Shown piece after piece: positions 16,656 through 25,533 of a DNA stretch of 64,000 nt. The position numbers were made by a program, and so were the translations under genes. The notes beneath the pieces were generated by a model. The model was given only the letters and a program-made list of their open reading frames with translations, was not told the DNA's origin and ran no database searches. The stretch's first letter is position 1. The number at the start of each line of letters is the position of its first letter. Origin of the DNA: Salinicoccus roseus (GTDB lineage Bacteria > Bacillota > Bacilli > Staphylococcales > Salinicoccaceae); assembly GCF_003814515.1 (NCBI RefSeq), contig NZ_RKQJ01000001.1, forward strand, positions 62,001 to 126,000, in the 5' to 3' direction.

Positions 16656-17014
16656 CTGGAGCCACCTGCCTTCCAGCCCAACAGGGCAAGACTGAATCCG
16701 CCGACGATATTTATGGTAAGGTAGGTGAGGAAGATGTAGTATTCTCCATAGGAGAGCAGCAGGTACTGCTCATAGGTCAGCATTGAGAATGTTGTGAAGC
16801 TGCCCAAAAGCCCGGTGATGAGGAAGTCGCGTAGATGCCCCTCCCTGGCATGGTACTTTCTGAGCACGACCCCGGCAATGAATGCCCCGAGCATGTTCAC
16901 GATCAGCGTGCCCATGAAGAATGGACTGGCGGCAGCCATCGCAGCATAGGATATGGAGAATCTCAGCAGTGCCCCGATCATGGCGCCCAGTGATATGTAT
17001 AGATACTTCTTCAA
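16652..17014 (-). CDS. crcB: Fluoride channel subunit Fluc/CrcB (first copy)
   Basis: A 120-residue Fluc-family protein, the partner of the downstream copy. Landmarks are the N-terminal GAMIGALLRFSIS, the pore Asn in GTLIVNMLGAFIAG, and GLLGSFTTFSMLTYEQ. I placed the start at TTG 17014 because AGGAGG lies eight bases upstream and the protein then begins at the normal Fluc position; an ATG further out would add 13 non-family residues. Residue identity between the copies is modest outside the motifs, consistent with a heterodimer. Confidence 0.9.
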   Translation of the reverse strand: MKKYLYISLGAMIGALLRFSISYAAMAAASPFFMGTLIVNMLGAFIAGVVLRKYHAREGHLRDFLITGLLGSFTTFSMLTYEQYLLLSYGEYYIFLTYLTINIVGGFSLALLGWKAGGSR

Positions 17015-17113
17015 TATGTGTCCTCCTTCGGAAATGGTTGGAGTATAATGCAAAAATCAAAAGATGTCTTTATAATATTAACATAAGAAAAGTTGGGAAG
17101 AGAGTGTGGACTG

Positions 17114-18538
17114 ATGGAGAAAAGGCAGAATATAGCAATCATCGGCGGCGGAGTCTCATCCGTCTCCATATTGAATCATATGGTACATAACCCGGAGTTC
17201 GGTGAAGAACTCAGGATCGATATATATGATACGGAAAGGATGATGGGCAGGGGACCGGCCTATCAGGCAGACAGCAGGCATCTGCTGATCAATGTACCCA
17301 CGGAGGAGATGTCACTCGGGAATGGCCACCCTTCCTACAGGGAATGGCTCGAATCCAATTCGCATGAACCCGTCACCTATACCAGCAGGCATCTGTTCGG
17401 GGAATACATGCGGGAACTGATGACATCGGTCGCAAAAGCGCATGACAATGTCCATCTGCATCATACCCTGGCGGATGACATCCAGTATGATTCGGAAAAC
17501 GGCCGTTTCACCCTCCATTCGGGGGACGAAGTGAAAATCTACGACCAGCTGTTTTTGACGATCGGCCAGCTGAACTATTTGGACCCATACCAGTTGAAAG
17601 CCTCTGAAGGCTACATCTATGATCCCTATCCCCTGGATGAAGGTCTGTCCGATGTCGACGATGACAGGATTGGAATCGTCGGCTCGGGACTGTCGGCCAT
17701 AGACTGCATCCGCTACCTGCTGATCGAGAGGGGAGTGCCGGAAGTCCATGCCTTTTCAAGAAGCGGTGACATGCCTTCCGTGAGGGGGACGCCGACTGAT
17801 GTTGAGCTCTCGCATTTCACTTATGAAAAGCTCGAATCATTGAAGGTGAATGATGAAATCAGCCTGGAGTCCATCAAGGAGCTCTTCAGGAAGGAACTCG
17901 CGCATCAGGGTGTTGATGAAGCCCTGCTCGACCGGCGTACCGGGAATACACTCGCCGACCTTCGCTTCGATGTCAGCCATCTCGATGAAATCGGCCGCCT
18001 GCAGTATGTGATCATCAGCGTGAACCCCATATTCAGTGATGTCTACCAATATCTCTCCCGTTCCGACAAGGTTGAATTTCTGGACAAATATCATCCTCTA
18101 ATAGAAGAAAACCATTCGCCGATGCCTCTCGAGGTTGCTGAAGACCTCATCAAATGGGCGGAGGCGGGGCAGCTCCATATTGTGGACGGAACCCGCAGCA
18201 TAGAGAAGGAGGATGAATTCATTGTTTCAACAGATGAGGAGGAACAGTACTTCATCCGTACACTCATCAATGCGACGGGTCCGGAGAAGGACGTCAGGCA
18301 GGACGACACCGGCATCATCGGTGCACTCCTCAACCATCAGATTATTGCACCAAGTGAATTCGGCGGCATATTGGTCGATCAGAAGCGGCATGTCATCAGT
18401 CCCAAGACCGGGACGATTGAAAACATGTTCGTCCTCGGATCTTTGACGACCGGTGCCGATTACCTGTCCAATTCAGTACAGCTGCTGAACAGGAATGCAC
18501 AAAAGATTGTGGGTCAGTTCTACAATCAGCTGAAATGA
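17114..18538 (+). CDS. FAD/NAD(P)-binding protein, COG4529 (YdhS) type
   Basis: A 475-residue predicted flavoprotein. The N-terminal Rossmann motif IAIIGGGVSSVSIL and the second dinucleotide fold GIVGSGLSAIDCIRYLL (about residue 195) define a two-domain FAD/NAD(P) protein. GRGPAYQ and HLLINVPTEEMSL are typical of the COG4529 family, whose reactions are mostly unknown. I chose the ATG at 17114, preceded by GGGAAGAGAG; TTG at 17093 is an alternative. It is divergent from the fluoride channel genes and converges on the proline dehydrogenase gene. Confidence 0.85.
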   Translation: MEKRQNIAIIGGGVSSVSILNHMVHNPEFGEELRIDIYDTERMMGRGPAYQADSRHLLINVPTEEMSLGNGHPSYREWLESNSHEPVTYTSRHLFGEYMRELMTSVAKAHDNVHLHHTLADDIQYDSENGRFTLHSGDEVKIYDQLFLTIGQLNYLDPYQLKASEGYIYDPYPLDEGLSDVDDDRIGIVGSGLSAIDCIRYLLIERGVPEVHAFSRSGDMPSVRGTPTDVELSHFTYEKLESLKVNDEISLESIKELFRKELAHQGVDEALLDRRTGNTLADLRFDVSHLDEIGRLQYVIISVNPIFSDVYQYLSRSDKVEFLDKYHPLIEENHSPMPLEVAEDLIKWAEAGQLHIVDGTRSIEKEDEFIVSTDEEEQYFIRTLINATGPEKDVRQDDTGIIGALLNHQIIAPSEFGGILVDQKRHVISPKTGTIENMFVLGSLTTGADYLSNSVQLLNRNAQKIVGQFYNQLK

Positions 18539-18539
18539 A

Positions 18540-18572
18540 AAAAGCGCAACTTGAAAAGTTGCGCTTTTAATA
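18540..18572. terminator. Terminator between the flavoprotein and proline dehydrogenase
   Basis: AAAAGCGCAACT (18540-18551) pairs with AGTTGCGCTTTT (18557-18568). A-rich on one side and T-rich on the other, so it works in both directions. Confidence 0.88.
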
Positions 18573-18581
18573 TTGTCCGAT

Positions 18582-19571
18582 CTATTTTCTTGTAAAGAAT
18601 TTCAGGGCGGCGATTCCAATGGTCAATGCTCCTGCCGCTGCAGCACCGGCCTGGACTGTTGGGTCCTTGCTGAGGGATTTGACGACCAGATTGATGTTCT
18701 GCGGACGTTCCGCCAGTCTTCTCATGAAGTAGGCGTACCAGTCGGTGCCGAATGGGATGTAGACACATACATTGTATCCCCTGTCGACAAGCTCCCTCTG
18801 GAGTTCCTTGCGGAATCCGAAGAGCATCTGGAACTCGAACCTGTCGTTTGGAATATCGTTTTCCTTTATGAAGTCTATCATGTCTTCGATGATGTTGTGG
18901 TCATGGGTGGCTATGGAAGTGAAGCCGTCCCCTTTGGTCAGATGGAGCCTGATCAGCAGTTCCAGCGCCTTGTCGATATCCTCCTTGCTCTGGAGGGCGA
19001 CCTGCGGCGACTCCTTATAGGCACCTTTGACAAAGCGGATCCGTCTGTCCTTGTATTTGTAGACATCGTCTTTCGCGGTGAACAGATAGGACTGAAGCAC
19101 CGTGCCCACGTTGTCGTATTCCTCCATGAGCTGGTCGACGATGCGGATGGTATCGTCATAGGCTGCATAGTTCTCCATGTCGATGTTGACGAACATATTC
19201 TGCGCCTTTGCAGCATCCATGATTTCCCTGATATTGTCCATGCAGAAATCAAAGTCGATGTTGAGGCCGATCTGTGAAAGTTTGATGGAGGCTGAGGCAT
19301 CCACACCTTCCTCCCCAATGGCCTGTATCATCTTCAGGATGAGGTTCTTTTCTTTTATGGCATCGGTCTTATTGGTGACGAATTCGCCAAGGTTGTCGAA
19401 GCTGACGCTCATACCCTGGGAATTGACATCCTTTATACGTTCGATCGTCTCTTCTACTGTAATGCCGCCGACCACTTTGTTGGCCCCGAACTTCAGGCCA
19501 ATCTTCTTGCTGGCGTCGTTCAATACTGCATTTTCCGATAGTGCGATGAATACATCTCTTAATAATGGCAT
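18582..19571 (-). CDS. Proline dehydrogenase
   Basis: Oxidises proline to delta-1-pyrroline-5-carboxylate, passing electrons through FAD to the quinone pool. The 329-residue monofunctional enzyme shows the ProDH barrel motifs RIRFVKGAYKES, FEFQMLFGFRKELQRELVDRG, VCVYIPFGTDWYAYFMRRLAERPQN, which hold flavin- and proline-binding residues. The C-terminus ends with a hydrophobic, Ala/Gly-rich stretch (AGAAAAGALTIGIAALKFF) that could associate with the membrane. GGGAGG precedes the ATG. Proline is also an osmolyte in salt-tolerant bacteria, so catabolic control is likely, though nothing specific is visible. Confidence 0.94.
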   Translation of the reverse strand: MPLLRDVFIALSENAVLNDASKKIGLKFGANKVVGGITVEETIERIKDVNSQGMSVSFDNLGEFVTNKTDAIKEKNLILKMIQAIGEEGVDASASIKLSQIGLNIDFDFCMDNIREIMDAAKAQNMFVNIDMENYAAYDDTIRIVDQLMEEYDNVGTVLQSYLFTAKDDVYKYKDRRIRFVKGAYKESPQVALQSKEDIDKALELLIRLHLTKGDGFTSIATHDHNIIEDMIDFIKENDIPNDRFEFQMLFGFRKELQRELVDRGYNVCVYIPFGTDWYAYFMRRLAERPQNINLVVKSLSKDPTVQAGAAAAGALTIGIAALKFFTRK

Positions 19572-19652
19572 AATTTACCTCCCGAATCTTCGTAACAGTC
19601 TTGTACCCTTAATTCTTTCTTTTAGACATTAAATTCATGCAGTAACCATAAT

Positions 19653-20153
19653 TTATTTGTAGTGCGGAATATGGTTGACATAGGTTTCATTGATTCTCTT
19701 CATTTCTTCCAGATCTTCATCGGTCAGGTCTCTGACGACTCTTGCCGGTCGGCCGAATGCCATCGTATTGGCAGGTATTTCAGTGCCGGGCGTTACGAGA
19801 CTGCCTGCACCGATGAAGGCGTTCTCCCCAATCACTGCACCATCAAGCACAGTGGAATCCATGCCGATCAATGCATTTTCCCTTATTGTGCAGCTGTGGA
19901 GCGTCACCTTGTGTCCGACGGTCACATTGTCTTCGATGACAAGCGGCATATCCGGGGTTTCATGCAGGATCGAAAGATCCTGTATGTTCGTATGGCTGCC
20001 GATGCGGATGGGTGCAATATCCCCCCGCAGCACTGTGCCGAACCACACGGATGACTGCTCACCGATCTCTACATCACCGATCACTGTAGCATTCGGAGCG
20101 ATAAAAGCGCTTTCATGAATCTGCGGCGTACTGCCTTTGTAGTCAAGTATCAT
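19653..20153 (-). CDS. Gamma-carbonic-anhydrase-like hexapeptide-repeat protein
   Basis: A 166-residue left-handed beta-helix protein of the gamma-class carbonic anhydrase / YrdA / YtoA family. The hexapeptide repeats run from about residue 10 to 130 (for example PNATVIGDVEIGEQSSVWFG). The three zinc-ligand histidines expected for the trimer are visible in ILHETPD, VGHKVTLHS and the adjacent turn. The catalytic Glu region of true CamH is not obvious, so activity is uncertain. AGGACATGAG precedes the ATG. It is divergent from the hydrolase gene at 20235. Confidence 0.88.
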   Translation of the reverse strand: MILDYKGSTPQIHESAFIAPNATVIGDVEIGEQSSVWFGTVLRGDIAPIRIGSHTNIQDLSILHETPDMPLVIEDNVTVGHKVTLHSCTIRENALIGMDSTVLDGAVIGENAFIGAGSLVTPGTEIPANTMAFGRPARVVRDLTDEDLEEMKRINETYVNHIPHYK

Positions 20154-20234
20154 TTCTCATGTCCTTTCTTCTAATGGATTGTTATAATAAGTTTATCATA
20201 TAAGAATGAATTACAGTATGTTAGGAGCATTGCA

Positions 20235-21038
20235 ATGTGGAAATGGGAAACGGACAAGCAGGCCAGGGGTGCAGTCGTCGTCATACATGACATGATGGAG
20301 CATCATGAATACTATGCGCAAGTGATATCCCAGCTGAGGAATTCAGGGTATCACGTCATCACGGGGGACCTCCCGGGCCACGGCCAGACCACACGCATGA
20401 ATAAGGGGCACATCACTGATTTCACACAGTACCTGGACCGTGTCCACGAGTGGCACGAAGTAGCGCGGGCCTACCGGCTGCCGACGTTCGTGCTCGGCCA
20501 GGGTCTTGGCGGATTGATAGCGATCGAAGCTGTGCGGCAGAACCTGATCATGACCGATGGTCTGATCCTGCTGAATCCGCTGCTGGCATTCAAACAGTCC
20601 TTCATAAACAGAAAGAACACCATACGGACAAGCGTCCGGACATCGAGTGATGCTTCGCGGTTCGACCCGGGCATCCACTTCAGCTATTTGACCGAAGACA
20701 GGAAATTTCGGGACCAGTACGAAAATGACGAGATGCTTGTGCGCAAAGTCAGCTACCACTGGTACCGGACGGTGATCAACCAGATGAAATCAACGGCGGA
20801 GTCCATGGATGACTTCCCGGATGTACCGGTGCTGGCAATGCTGAGCAGGGAGAATGACATCATCGAACCCCATCTTACTGCAAAATACATCAAACAGATG
20901 AATACCGGAGAGCTCTCCTTCCATATGCTGGGAGGCATCGAACACAGCATCTTCCAGAGGGAACAGACTGCCGTTCCCTATTACCACCTGGAGCGCTTCC
21001 TCAGTGCCCAGCTGTTCAGGATCGGCCTCCTGAGATAG
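20235..21038 (+). CDS. Alpha/beta hydrolase fold protein lacking the nucleophilic serine
   Basis: A 267-residue protein with the layout of monoacylglycerol lipase/lysophospholipase relatives such as B. subtilis YtpA: an N-terminal VVVIHDMMEHHEYY in place of the usual HG oxyanion segment, GDLPGHGQT, a nucleophile elbow, AMLSRENDIIE with a plausible catalytic Asp, and a C-terminal GGIEHSIFQ with the expected His. The elbow reads LGQGLGG, so the GxSxG serine is Gly90. Unless another residue substitutes, it cannot act as a normal serine hydrolase. The start has TAGGAGCATTGCA upstream. No role is assigned. Confidence 0.8.
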   Translation: MWKWETDKQARGAVVVIHDMMEHHEYYAQVISQLRNSGYHVITGDLPGHGQTTRMNKGHITDFTQYLDRVHEWHEVARAYRLPTFVLGQGLGGLIAIEAVRQNLIMTDGLILLNPLLAFKQSFINRKNTIRTSVRTSSDASRFDPGIHFSYLTEDRKFRDQYENDEMLVRKVSYHWYRTVINQMKSTAESMDDFPDVPVLAMLSRENDIIEPHLTAKYIKQMNTGELSFHMLGGIEHSIFQREQTAVPYYHLERFLSAQLFRIGLLR

Positions 21039-21073
21039 ACAGACACGCCTGGCTTCAGGCGTGTCTGTTCTTT
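21039..21073. terminator. Terminator between the hydrolase and mnmM
   Basis: AGACACGCCTG (21041-21051) pairs with CAGGCGTGTCT (21056-21066), then TTCTTTT. Shared by the convergent genes. Confidence 0.85.
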
Positions 21074-21615
21074 TCTATGCATAATAGGAACGGGGCATCG
21101 TTCTTCTGGTTGATGAACTGGTACTTGAGCACCTGTGCCTCCTTTTGGGACCACTGCGAAAGCTGCTCCATCAGCACATCCCGTTCAACCTTGCCGCCCG
21201 GATGTCCATGGTAGACGACGATGATGATGCGGCCGCCATCCACAAGGCGGTCGAAAAGCTTTTGTATGGCAAGTATCGTGGAGTCGGGCGTCGTCGTAAT
21301 CGATTTGTCGCCCTTTGGGAGATAACCGAGGTTGAACATGGCAGCCTTCAATGCCCTGTCGCCGGTATAGCTGTCGACATCTCCATGTGAATCCAATATG
21401 AATTCTATATTATCATGGCCGCTGCACAGCGTGCGGGCATTCTCGATCGCTTCTGCCTGTATATCGAAGCTGTAGACCTTGCCTTCTGCACCGACGAGGC
21501 CGGCAAGAAACTTCGTGTCATGCCCGTTGCCGCATGTCGCATCGACTACAGCATCCCCCTCCTGTATGATCGCTTCAGCAAACGCCTTCGCCTGCGGGAG
21601 TACACGTCTAAGCAT
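21055..21615 (-). CDS. mnmM: tRNA (mnm5s2U34)-methyltransferase, MnmM/YtqB
   Basis: A 186-residue class I methyltransferase. Motif I is VDATCGNGHDTKFLA and the catalytic region is AAMFNLGYLPKGDKSITT, both diagnostic of the YtqB family, now known as MnmM, which completes the mnm5 side chain at the wobble uridine of several tRNAs in Gram-positives. The ATG at 21615 has AAGGAGAAG upstream and overlaps the stop of the radical-SAM gene by 8 bp, so the two form an operon, as ytqA-ytqB does in B. subtilis. Confidence 0.9.
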   Translation of the reverse strand: MLRRVLPQAKAFAEAIIQEGDAVVDATCGNGHDTKFLAGLVGAEGKVYSFDIQAEAIENARTLCSGHDNIEFILDSHGDVDSYTGDRALKAAMFNLGYLPKGDKSITTTPDSTILAIQKLFDRLVDGGRIIIVVYHGHPGGKVERDVLMEQLSQWSQKEAQVLKYQFINQKNDAPFLLCIEKNRHA

Positions 21616-22561
21616 TGATCTTCTCCTTGTATCTGATTCCCTGGTGGGTATTTCTTCTTTTCAGCTCCGCGTCGATGCTGTTGAGCACATTCCACTTATC
21701 CGTGCTCCACATCGGGCCGATGAGCTGGTCGATCGGGCCATCACCTGTAATGCGGTGGATGATCATATCCTCTGGGAGAATCTCAAGCTGGTCGCACACG
21801 AGATTGACGTAGTCCGCCTGGTCCAGAAAGGAGACGAGCCCCTTTTCATACTGCTTGACCATAGGTGTGCCCTTCAGGAGGTGGAGCAGATGGATCTTGA
21901 TGCCCTGTACGTCCATGCCTGCAACAGCTTCAGCAGTCTCCATCATCATTTTACGGTCCTCCTGGGGGAGCCCGTTGATGATATGGCTGCAGACATTGAT
22001 GTCATGCTTCCTCAGCTTCTCAACACCCTCGAGGTAGCAGTCCAGGTCATGGGCACGGTTGATCAGCTTTGAAGTGCTGTCATGCACCGTCTGGAGACCA
22101 AGTTCGACCCAGAGGTAGGTACGTGTGTTCAGTTCCGCCAGGTATTCCACGACATCATCCGGCAGGCAGTCCGGGCGTGTGCCGATGGAGAGCCCGATTA
22201 CGCCGTCTATTTCAAGCGCCGCTTCGAATTTTTCACGCAGCACTTCAAGGGGCGCATGTGTGTTGGTGAATGATTGGAAGTAGGCGATGTATCTGCCGTT
22301 CTTCCATTTTCGGCTCTGCATGTTGGATCTGATCTTTTCAAACTGTACGGAGATCGGGTCGACCCGGTCCCCGGCAAAATCACCGCTGCCGGCAACCGAG
22401 CAGAATGTACACCCGCCGTAGGAGACGGTGCCGTCCCTGTTTGGGCAGTCGAATCCGGCATCCAGGGCGACCTTGAAAATCTTTTCATTGAATGTATTCT
22501 TAAGATGATAGTTCAGCGTGTGGTAACGCTTATCATCAAAACTGTATTTGAAATCCGTCAT
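21608..22561 (-). CDS. ytqA: Radical SAM protein, YtqA/YhcC family (TIGR01212)
   Basis: A 317-residue radical SAM protein. The cluster motif CPNRDGTVSYGGCTFC has the unusual wide spacing between the first two cysteines that marks this family. Other landmarks are RYIAYFQSFTNTHAPLE, IGLSIGTRPDCLPD and VWVELGLQT-like LWVELGLQTVHDST. I chose the ATG at 22561, preceded by GAGGTGAAGAAT. Coupling to mnmM supports a role in tRNA wobble-uridine modification; a link with aminomethyl-uridine synthesis has been reported for such proteins, but the exact reaction is inferred. Confidence 0.9.
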   Translation of the reverse strand: MTDFKYSFDDKRYHTLNYHLKNTFNEKIFKVALDAGFDCPNRDGTVSYGGCTFCSVAGSGDFAGDRVDPISVQFEKIRSNMQSRKWKNGRYIAYFQSFTNTHAPLEVLREKFEAALEIDGVIGLSIGTRPDCLPDDVVEYLAELNTRTYLWVELGLQTVHDSTSKLINRAHDLDCYLEGVEKLRKHDINVCSHIINGLPQEDRKMMMETAEAVAGMDVQGIKIHLLHLLKGTPMVKQYEKGLVSFLDQADYVNLVCDQLEILPEDMIIHRITGDGPIDQLIGPMWSTDKWNVLNSIDAELKRRNTHQGIRYKEKINA

Positions 22562-22719
22562 ATTCTTCACCTCTTGTTCATATTTGGCATTGTACCATAT
22601 CACGGCGGGGGAATCGCATGTAGATTTGATGGACGGGGCGTCCCCCGGAAACTTTTCTGCCGGGTGCTGTTTGATGTATGATGGAGGAAGGAAAAAGTTT
22701 ATGTGAGGCAGGGGATAAT

Positions 22720-23445
22720 ATGATCAAAGTGGACCGGTTGGGCAAGAGATACGGCACACACGAAGCAGTGAAGGATCTCGATTTTTCGGTGGGGGAAGGG
22801 GAACTGTTCGCCTTCATCGGACCGAACGGATCGGGGAAGTCGACGACCATCCGGATGATGACCGGGCTGCTCAAGCCGACCTCGGGGGCGGTTGAGCTTT
22901 TCGGGGAGGAGATGGGGATGGAGAGGATCCATCTTAAGAAGCGGATCAGCTTCGTCCCTGATACACCGGACCTCATCGGCAAGCTCACCGGGCGGGAATA
23001 CCTCAACTTCATCTCCAGTGCCTACCGTATGGATGAGGCGGATTTCAGGGAGGAGCAGCAGAAGCTTGTGGAAATGTTCGAACTTGAAGGGAAACTCGAC
23101 ACGCTGGTCGAGGAATACTCCCACGGCATGAGGCAGAAGGTGGCGCTCATCGGCGCCCTGGTGCACAAGCCGGATATCCTTTTCCTCGATGAACCGACCG
23201 TGGGTCTCGACCCGAAAAGCAACAGGAACTTGAAGAACTATCTGCGCGACTACATCAAGCAGGGGAAGACGGTCTTCCTGACCACGCACAACCTTGCGCT
23301 TGCTGAAGAGATCGCGACGGATATACTGATCATATATAATGGAGAGAATCTGGCGCACGGCTCCCTGGGTGAGCTGAGGAGCCGCATTAAAGAACCGGAT
23401 GCGACGCTTGAGGACATCTTCCTGAAATTGACTGGGGGGAGCTGA
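22720..23445 (+). CDS. ABC transporter ATP-binding protein
   Basis: A 242-residue ATPase subunit. Walker A is IGPNGSGKSTTIRMM, the signature is YSHGMRQKVALIGAL, Walker B is DILFLDEPTVGLDP, and the switch is TTHNLALAEE. The start is the ATG at 22720 with AGGGGATA upstream; longer frames begin inside the leader. It ends 2 bp before the permease gene, so they form one two-gene transporter, probably an exporter. Substrate unknown. Confidence 0.95.
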   Translation: MIKVDRLGKRYGTHEAVKDLDFSVGEGELFAFIGPNGSGKSTTIRMMTGLLKPTSGAVELFGEEMGMERIHLKKRISFVPDTPDLIGKLTGREYLNFISSAYRMDEADFREEQQKLVEMFELEGKLDTLVEEYSHGMRQKVALIGALVHKPDILFLDEPTVGLDPKSNRNLKNYLRDYIKQGKTVFLTTHNLALAEEIATDILIIYNGENLAHGSLGELRSRIKEPDATLEDIFLKLTGGS

Positions 23446-23447
23446 TC

Positions 23448-24992
23448 ATGGTCCGTCTGATACTAAAGACAGAACTGCGGTCCCTCTTCAACTATTGGAA
23501 GTCGCTCGGGGAGACGAAGATGGTGCTCTACATCATTCTCGGACTCCTGCTGCTGCTGTTTCCGCTGCCGATGCTCGTTTCCGTGGTGTTTTCCCTCACC
23601 CTCTCTGTCGAGGAAAGCATGCTGGATGGGTATATGCTGCTGCTGTCGATCACCGCTGCTATCATTCTGCTGCTGCTGTCGGTCCATTTCATCATCAAGG
23701 ATCTGATACTGGATCGGAATGTGCAGCTCTACCTGTCATTCCCCATATCCTCAGCCGCACTGTTCTTTGCAAAGTTCATCAAACATGGCCTCATTTATAC
23801 TGCATCCATCCTGATGCCCCTGGGAGTGGTCATTGGGATGGCGTTGTCGATAAGGTTCGGACAGTGGCTGCTGCTCGCAGACAGTCTGGTCTACTTTCTT
23901 GTACTGTCCACCGTCATCACCGCTTCGGCATATGCCTTCATCTTCCTGACGGCGAACATCCTCCCCGTCAGGAAAGTCAGTGAAATACTTTCGTTCCTCG
24001 GCGGCATTTCATTCATCCTGGTATATTTAGTATTGCTCCAGGTGGGAGGGTCTCTGGGCGGCGTACTGTCATTCCTGGCAGATCTGCCCATTACATTCAG
24101 CGGGTTCCTGTACGGCTATGAAGTGCTCCCGGGCACCATCGCTGCGGTGCTTCTCATTGCGGCTGCCGTGCTGGCCCTGAAGGCAGCCGAACTTGTATCG
24201 GTGCGCGCTCTTTCCCGTGGATGGGAAGCGGGCGGCCGCTCAGGCAGAAAGCACAGGATGACGGATGGCCGTGTGCGCCATCCCATCGGCTCACTCATGC
24301 AGAAGGACTTGAAGCTCACGACCCGGAACTTCAAGGAGATTGCCGCATTGCTGCCGTATTACCTGATGCCGCTGCTCTTCATCTACTTTTCCACCTCGGT
24401 GGATACCGGATCAGCTACGGAGGCGATCGGGGCAAGCCAGCTTCTTGTTACGGCGATAGGGGGGACGCTCGTCATCTCCCTCTTCATCGGCGCATACAAT
24501 ACCGCCCGGGATGCAGAGCATTTTGCGATGCTGAAGGCTTTGCCGCTCTCCGGGAGGCATATCGCCGGTGCAAAATATGGCTTCACCCTCCTCACGACCG
24601 CTCCCGTAGTAATGGCGGCCTTCACCGTCGCCTGGCTTTTTTCATCCGCAGGCATCGGGGTCCTGCTCCAGCTGCTGGTCTTCATCATCCTTATGTCGAT
24701 GGCCGCAGTGCCTGTGGGGATGTATATCGGCAGTGCCAATCCGGTCGTCAGCAGCAAGAACCCGGTGAAAAGGCTGGACACTGCAAGCAACATTGTGATC
24801 ACCATCGTAATCTTTGTTGTTCTAGTGCTGACCGCCATCATCCTGGGTGTAATCGGCGACGACGGGGTTTCAGCCATCCAGCTGCTTACAGCAGGGGGCA
24901 TACTGCTTGTGATGGCCCTCTCGTCACTGTGGATGCTCAGGAAAGTCGGTGCACGCTATGACCAGGGATTTAAAATCACCTATAAGGACTGA
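23448..24992 (+). CDS. ABC transporter permease, ABC_tran_2-like
   Basis: A 514-residue membrane protein with roughly twelve hydrophobic segments and a long cytosolic loop near the middle (residues about 255-290, rich in Arg and Gly). The N-terminal MVRLILKTELRSLFNYWKS and the internal PIGSLMQKDLKLTTRNFKE are parallel amphipathic starts of two similar halves, as in the putative ABC permease family PF16949. It follows its ATPase by 2 bp and precedes ogt by 5 bp. Substrate not inferable. Confidence 0.85.
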   Translation: MVRLILKTELRSLFNYWKSLGETKMVLYIILGLLLLLFPLPMLVSVVFSLTLSVEESMLDGYMLLLSITAAIILLLLSVHFIIKDLILDRNVQLYLSFPISSAALFFAKFIKHGLIYTASILMPLGVVIGMALSIRFGQWLLLADSLVYFLVLSTVITASAYAFIFLTANILPVRKVSEILSFLGGISFILVYLVLLQVGGSLGGVLSFLADLPITFSGFLYGYEVLPGTIAAVLLIAAAVLALKAAELVSVRALSRGWEAGGRSGRKHRMTDGRVRHPIGSLMQKDLKLTTRNFKEIAALLPYYLMPLLFIYFSTSVDTGSATEAIGASQLLVTAIGGTLVISLFIGAYNTARDAEHFAMLKALPLSGRHIAGAKYGFTLLTTAPVVMAAFTVAWLFSSAGIGVLLQLLVFIILMSMAAVPVGMYIGSANPVVSSKNPVKRLDTASNIVITIVIFVVLVLTAIILGVIGDDGVSAIQLLTAGGILLVMALSSLWMLRKVGARYDQGFKITYKD

Positions 24993-24997
24993 TAGAT

Positions 24998-25489
24998 ATG
25001 AAGGAAACCTATATTATGCAGACGCCGATCGGATGTCTCAAAATCGTTTCTGACGCAGACACCATCATCGTACTGGATCATGCTGATGAAGCCGCTGTCG
25101 TGGAAGGGGTTGATGGTCCCGAAGAAGCTTCCGGGGTCATCCGCCAGTGTGTCCGGGAGCTTGAGGAATACTTCGCCGGCAGCCGCCGGGATTTCGAGGT
25201 GCCGATCAGCCTGGAACATGAGGGGACGGCATTCCAGAGGAAGGTGTGGGACAGGCTCAGGGACATCCCGTACGGGGAGACGATCAGCTACAAGACACTC
25301 GCTGCCGACTGCGGCGGGCCGAACCACTCGCGTGCTGTGGCGAATGCGAACGGCAGGAACCCGATTTCCATCATCGTGCCCTGCCATCGGGTGATCGCCT
25401 CCGACGGGACGCTCGGCGGATATACGGGTGGTGTAGGGAAGAAACGGCTGCTGCTTGAGCTCGAAGGGCTCGATATCCGTCCGAAATGA
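24998..25489 (+). CDS. ogt: Methylated-DNA--protein-cysteine methyltransferase
   Basis: A suicide repair protein that removes alkyl groups from O6-methylguanine. The 163 residues contain the active-site IIVPCHRVI with Cys129, the helix-turn-helix region AFQRKVWDRLRDIPYGETISY, the Arg finger in NHSRAVANANGRNP, and GGYTGGVGKK. AAGGACTGATAGAT precedes the ATG. It sits 5 bp after the ABC permease and may share its transcript. Confidence 0.96.
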   Translation: MKETYIMQTPIGCLKIVSDADTIIVLDHADEAAVVEGVDGPEEASGVIRQCVRELEEYFAGSRRDFEVPISLEHEGTAFQRKVWDRLRDIPYGETISYKTLAADCGGPNHSRAVANANGRNPISIIVPCHRVIASDGTLGGYTGGVGKKRLLLELEGLDIRPK

Positions 25490-25498
25490 ATATACAGC

Positions 25499-25527
25499 TT
25501 GCTTATTGCCTGAATATATTCTATATT
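25499..25527 (+). promoter_or_regulatory. Sigma-A promoter of the leuS leader
   Basis: TTGCTT (25499-25504), a 17-bp spacer, TATATT (25522-25527). It places the transcript start near 25534, just ahead of the T-box. Confidence 0.7.
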
Positions 25528-25533
25528 TATAAG

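Noticed and set aside
17015-17113. Fluoride riboswitch upstream of the crcB pair
   Set aside because: I looked for the conserved aptamer elements on the minus strand and found none.
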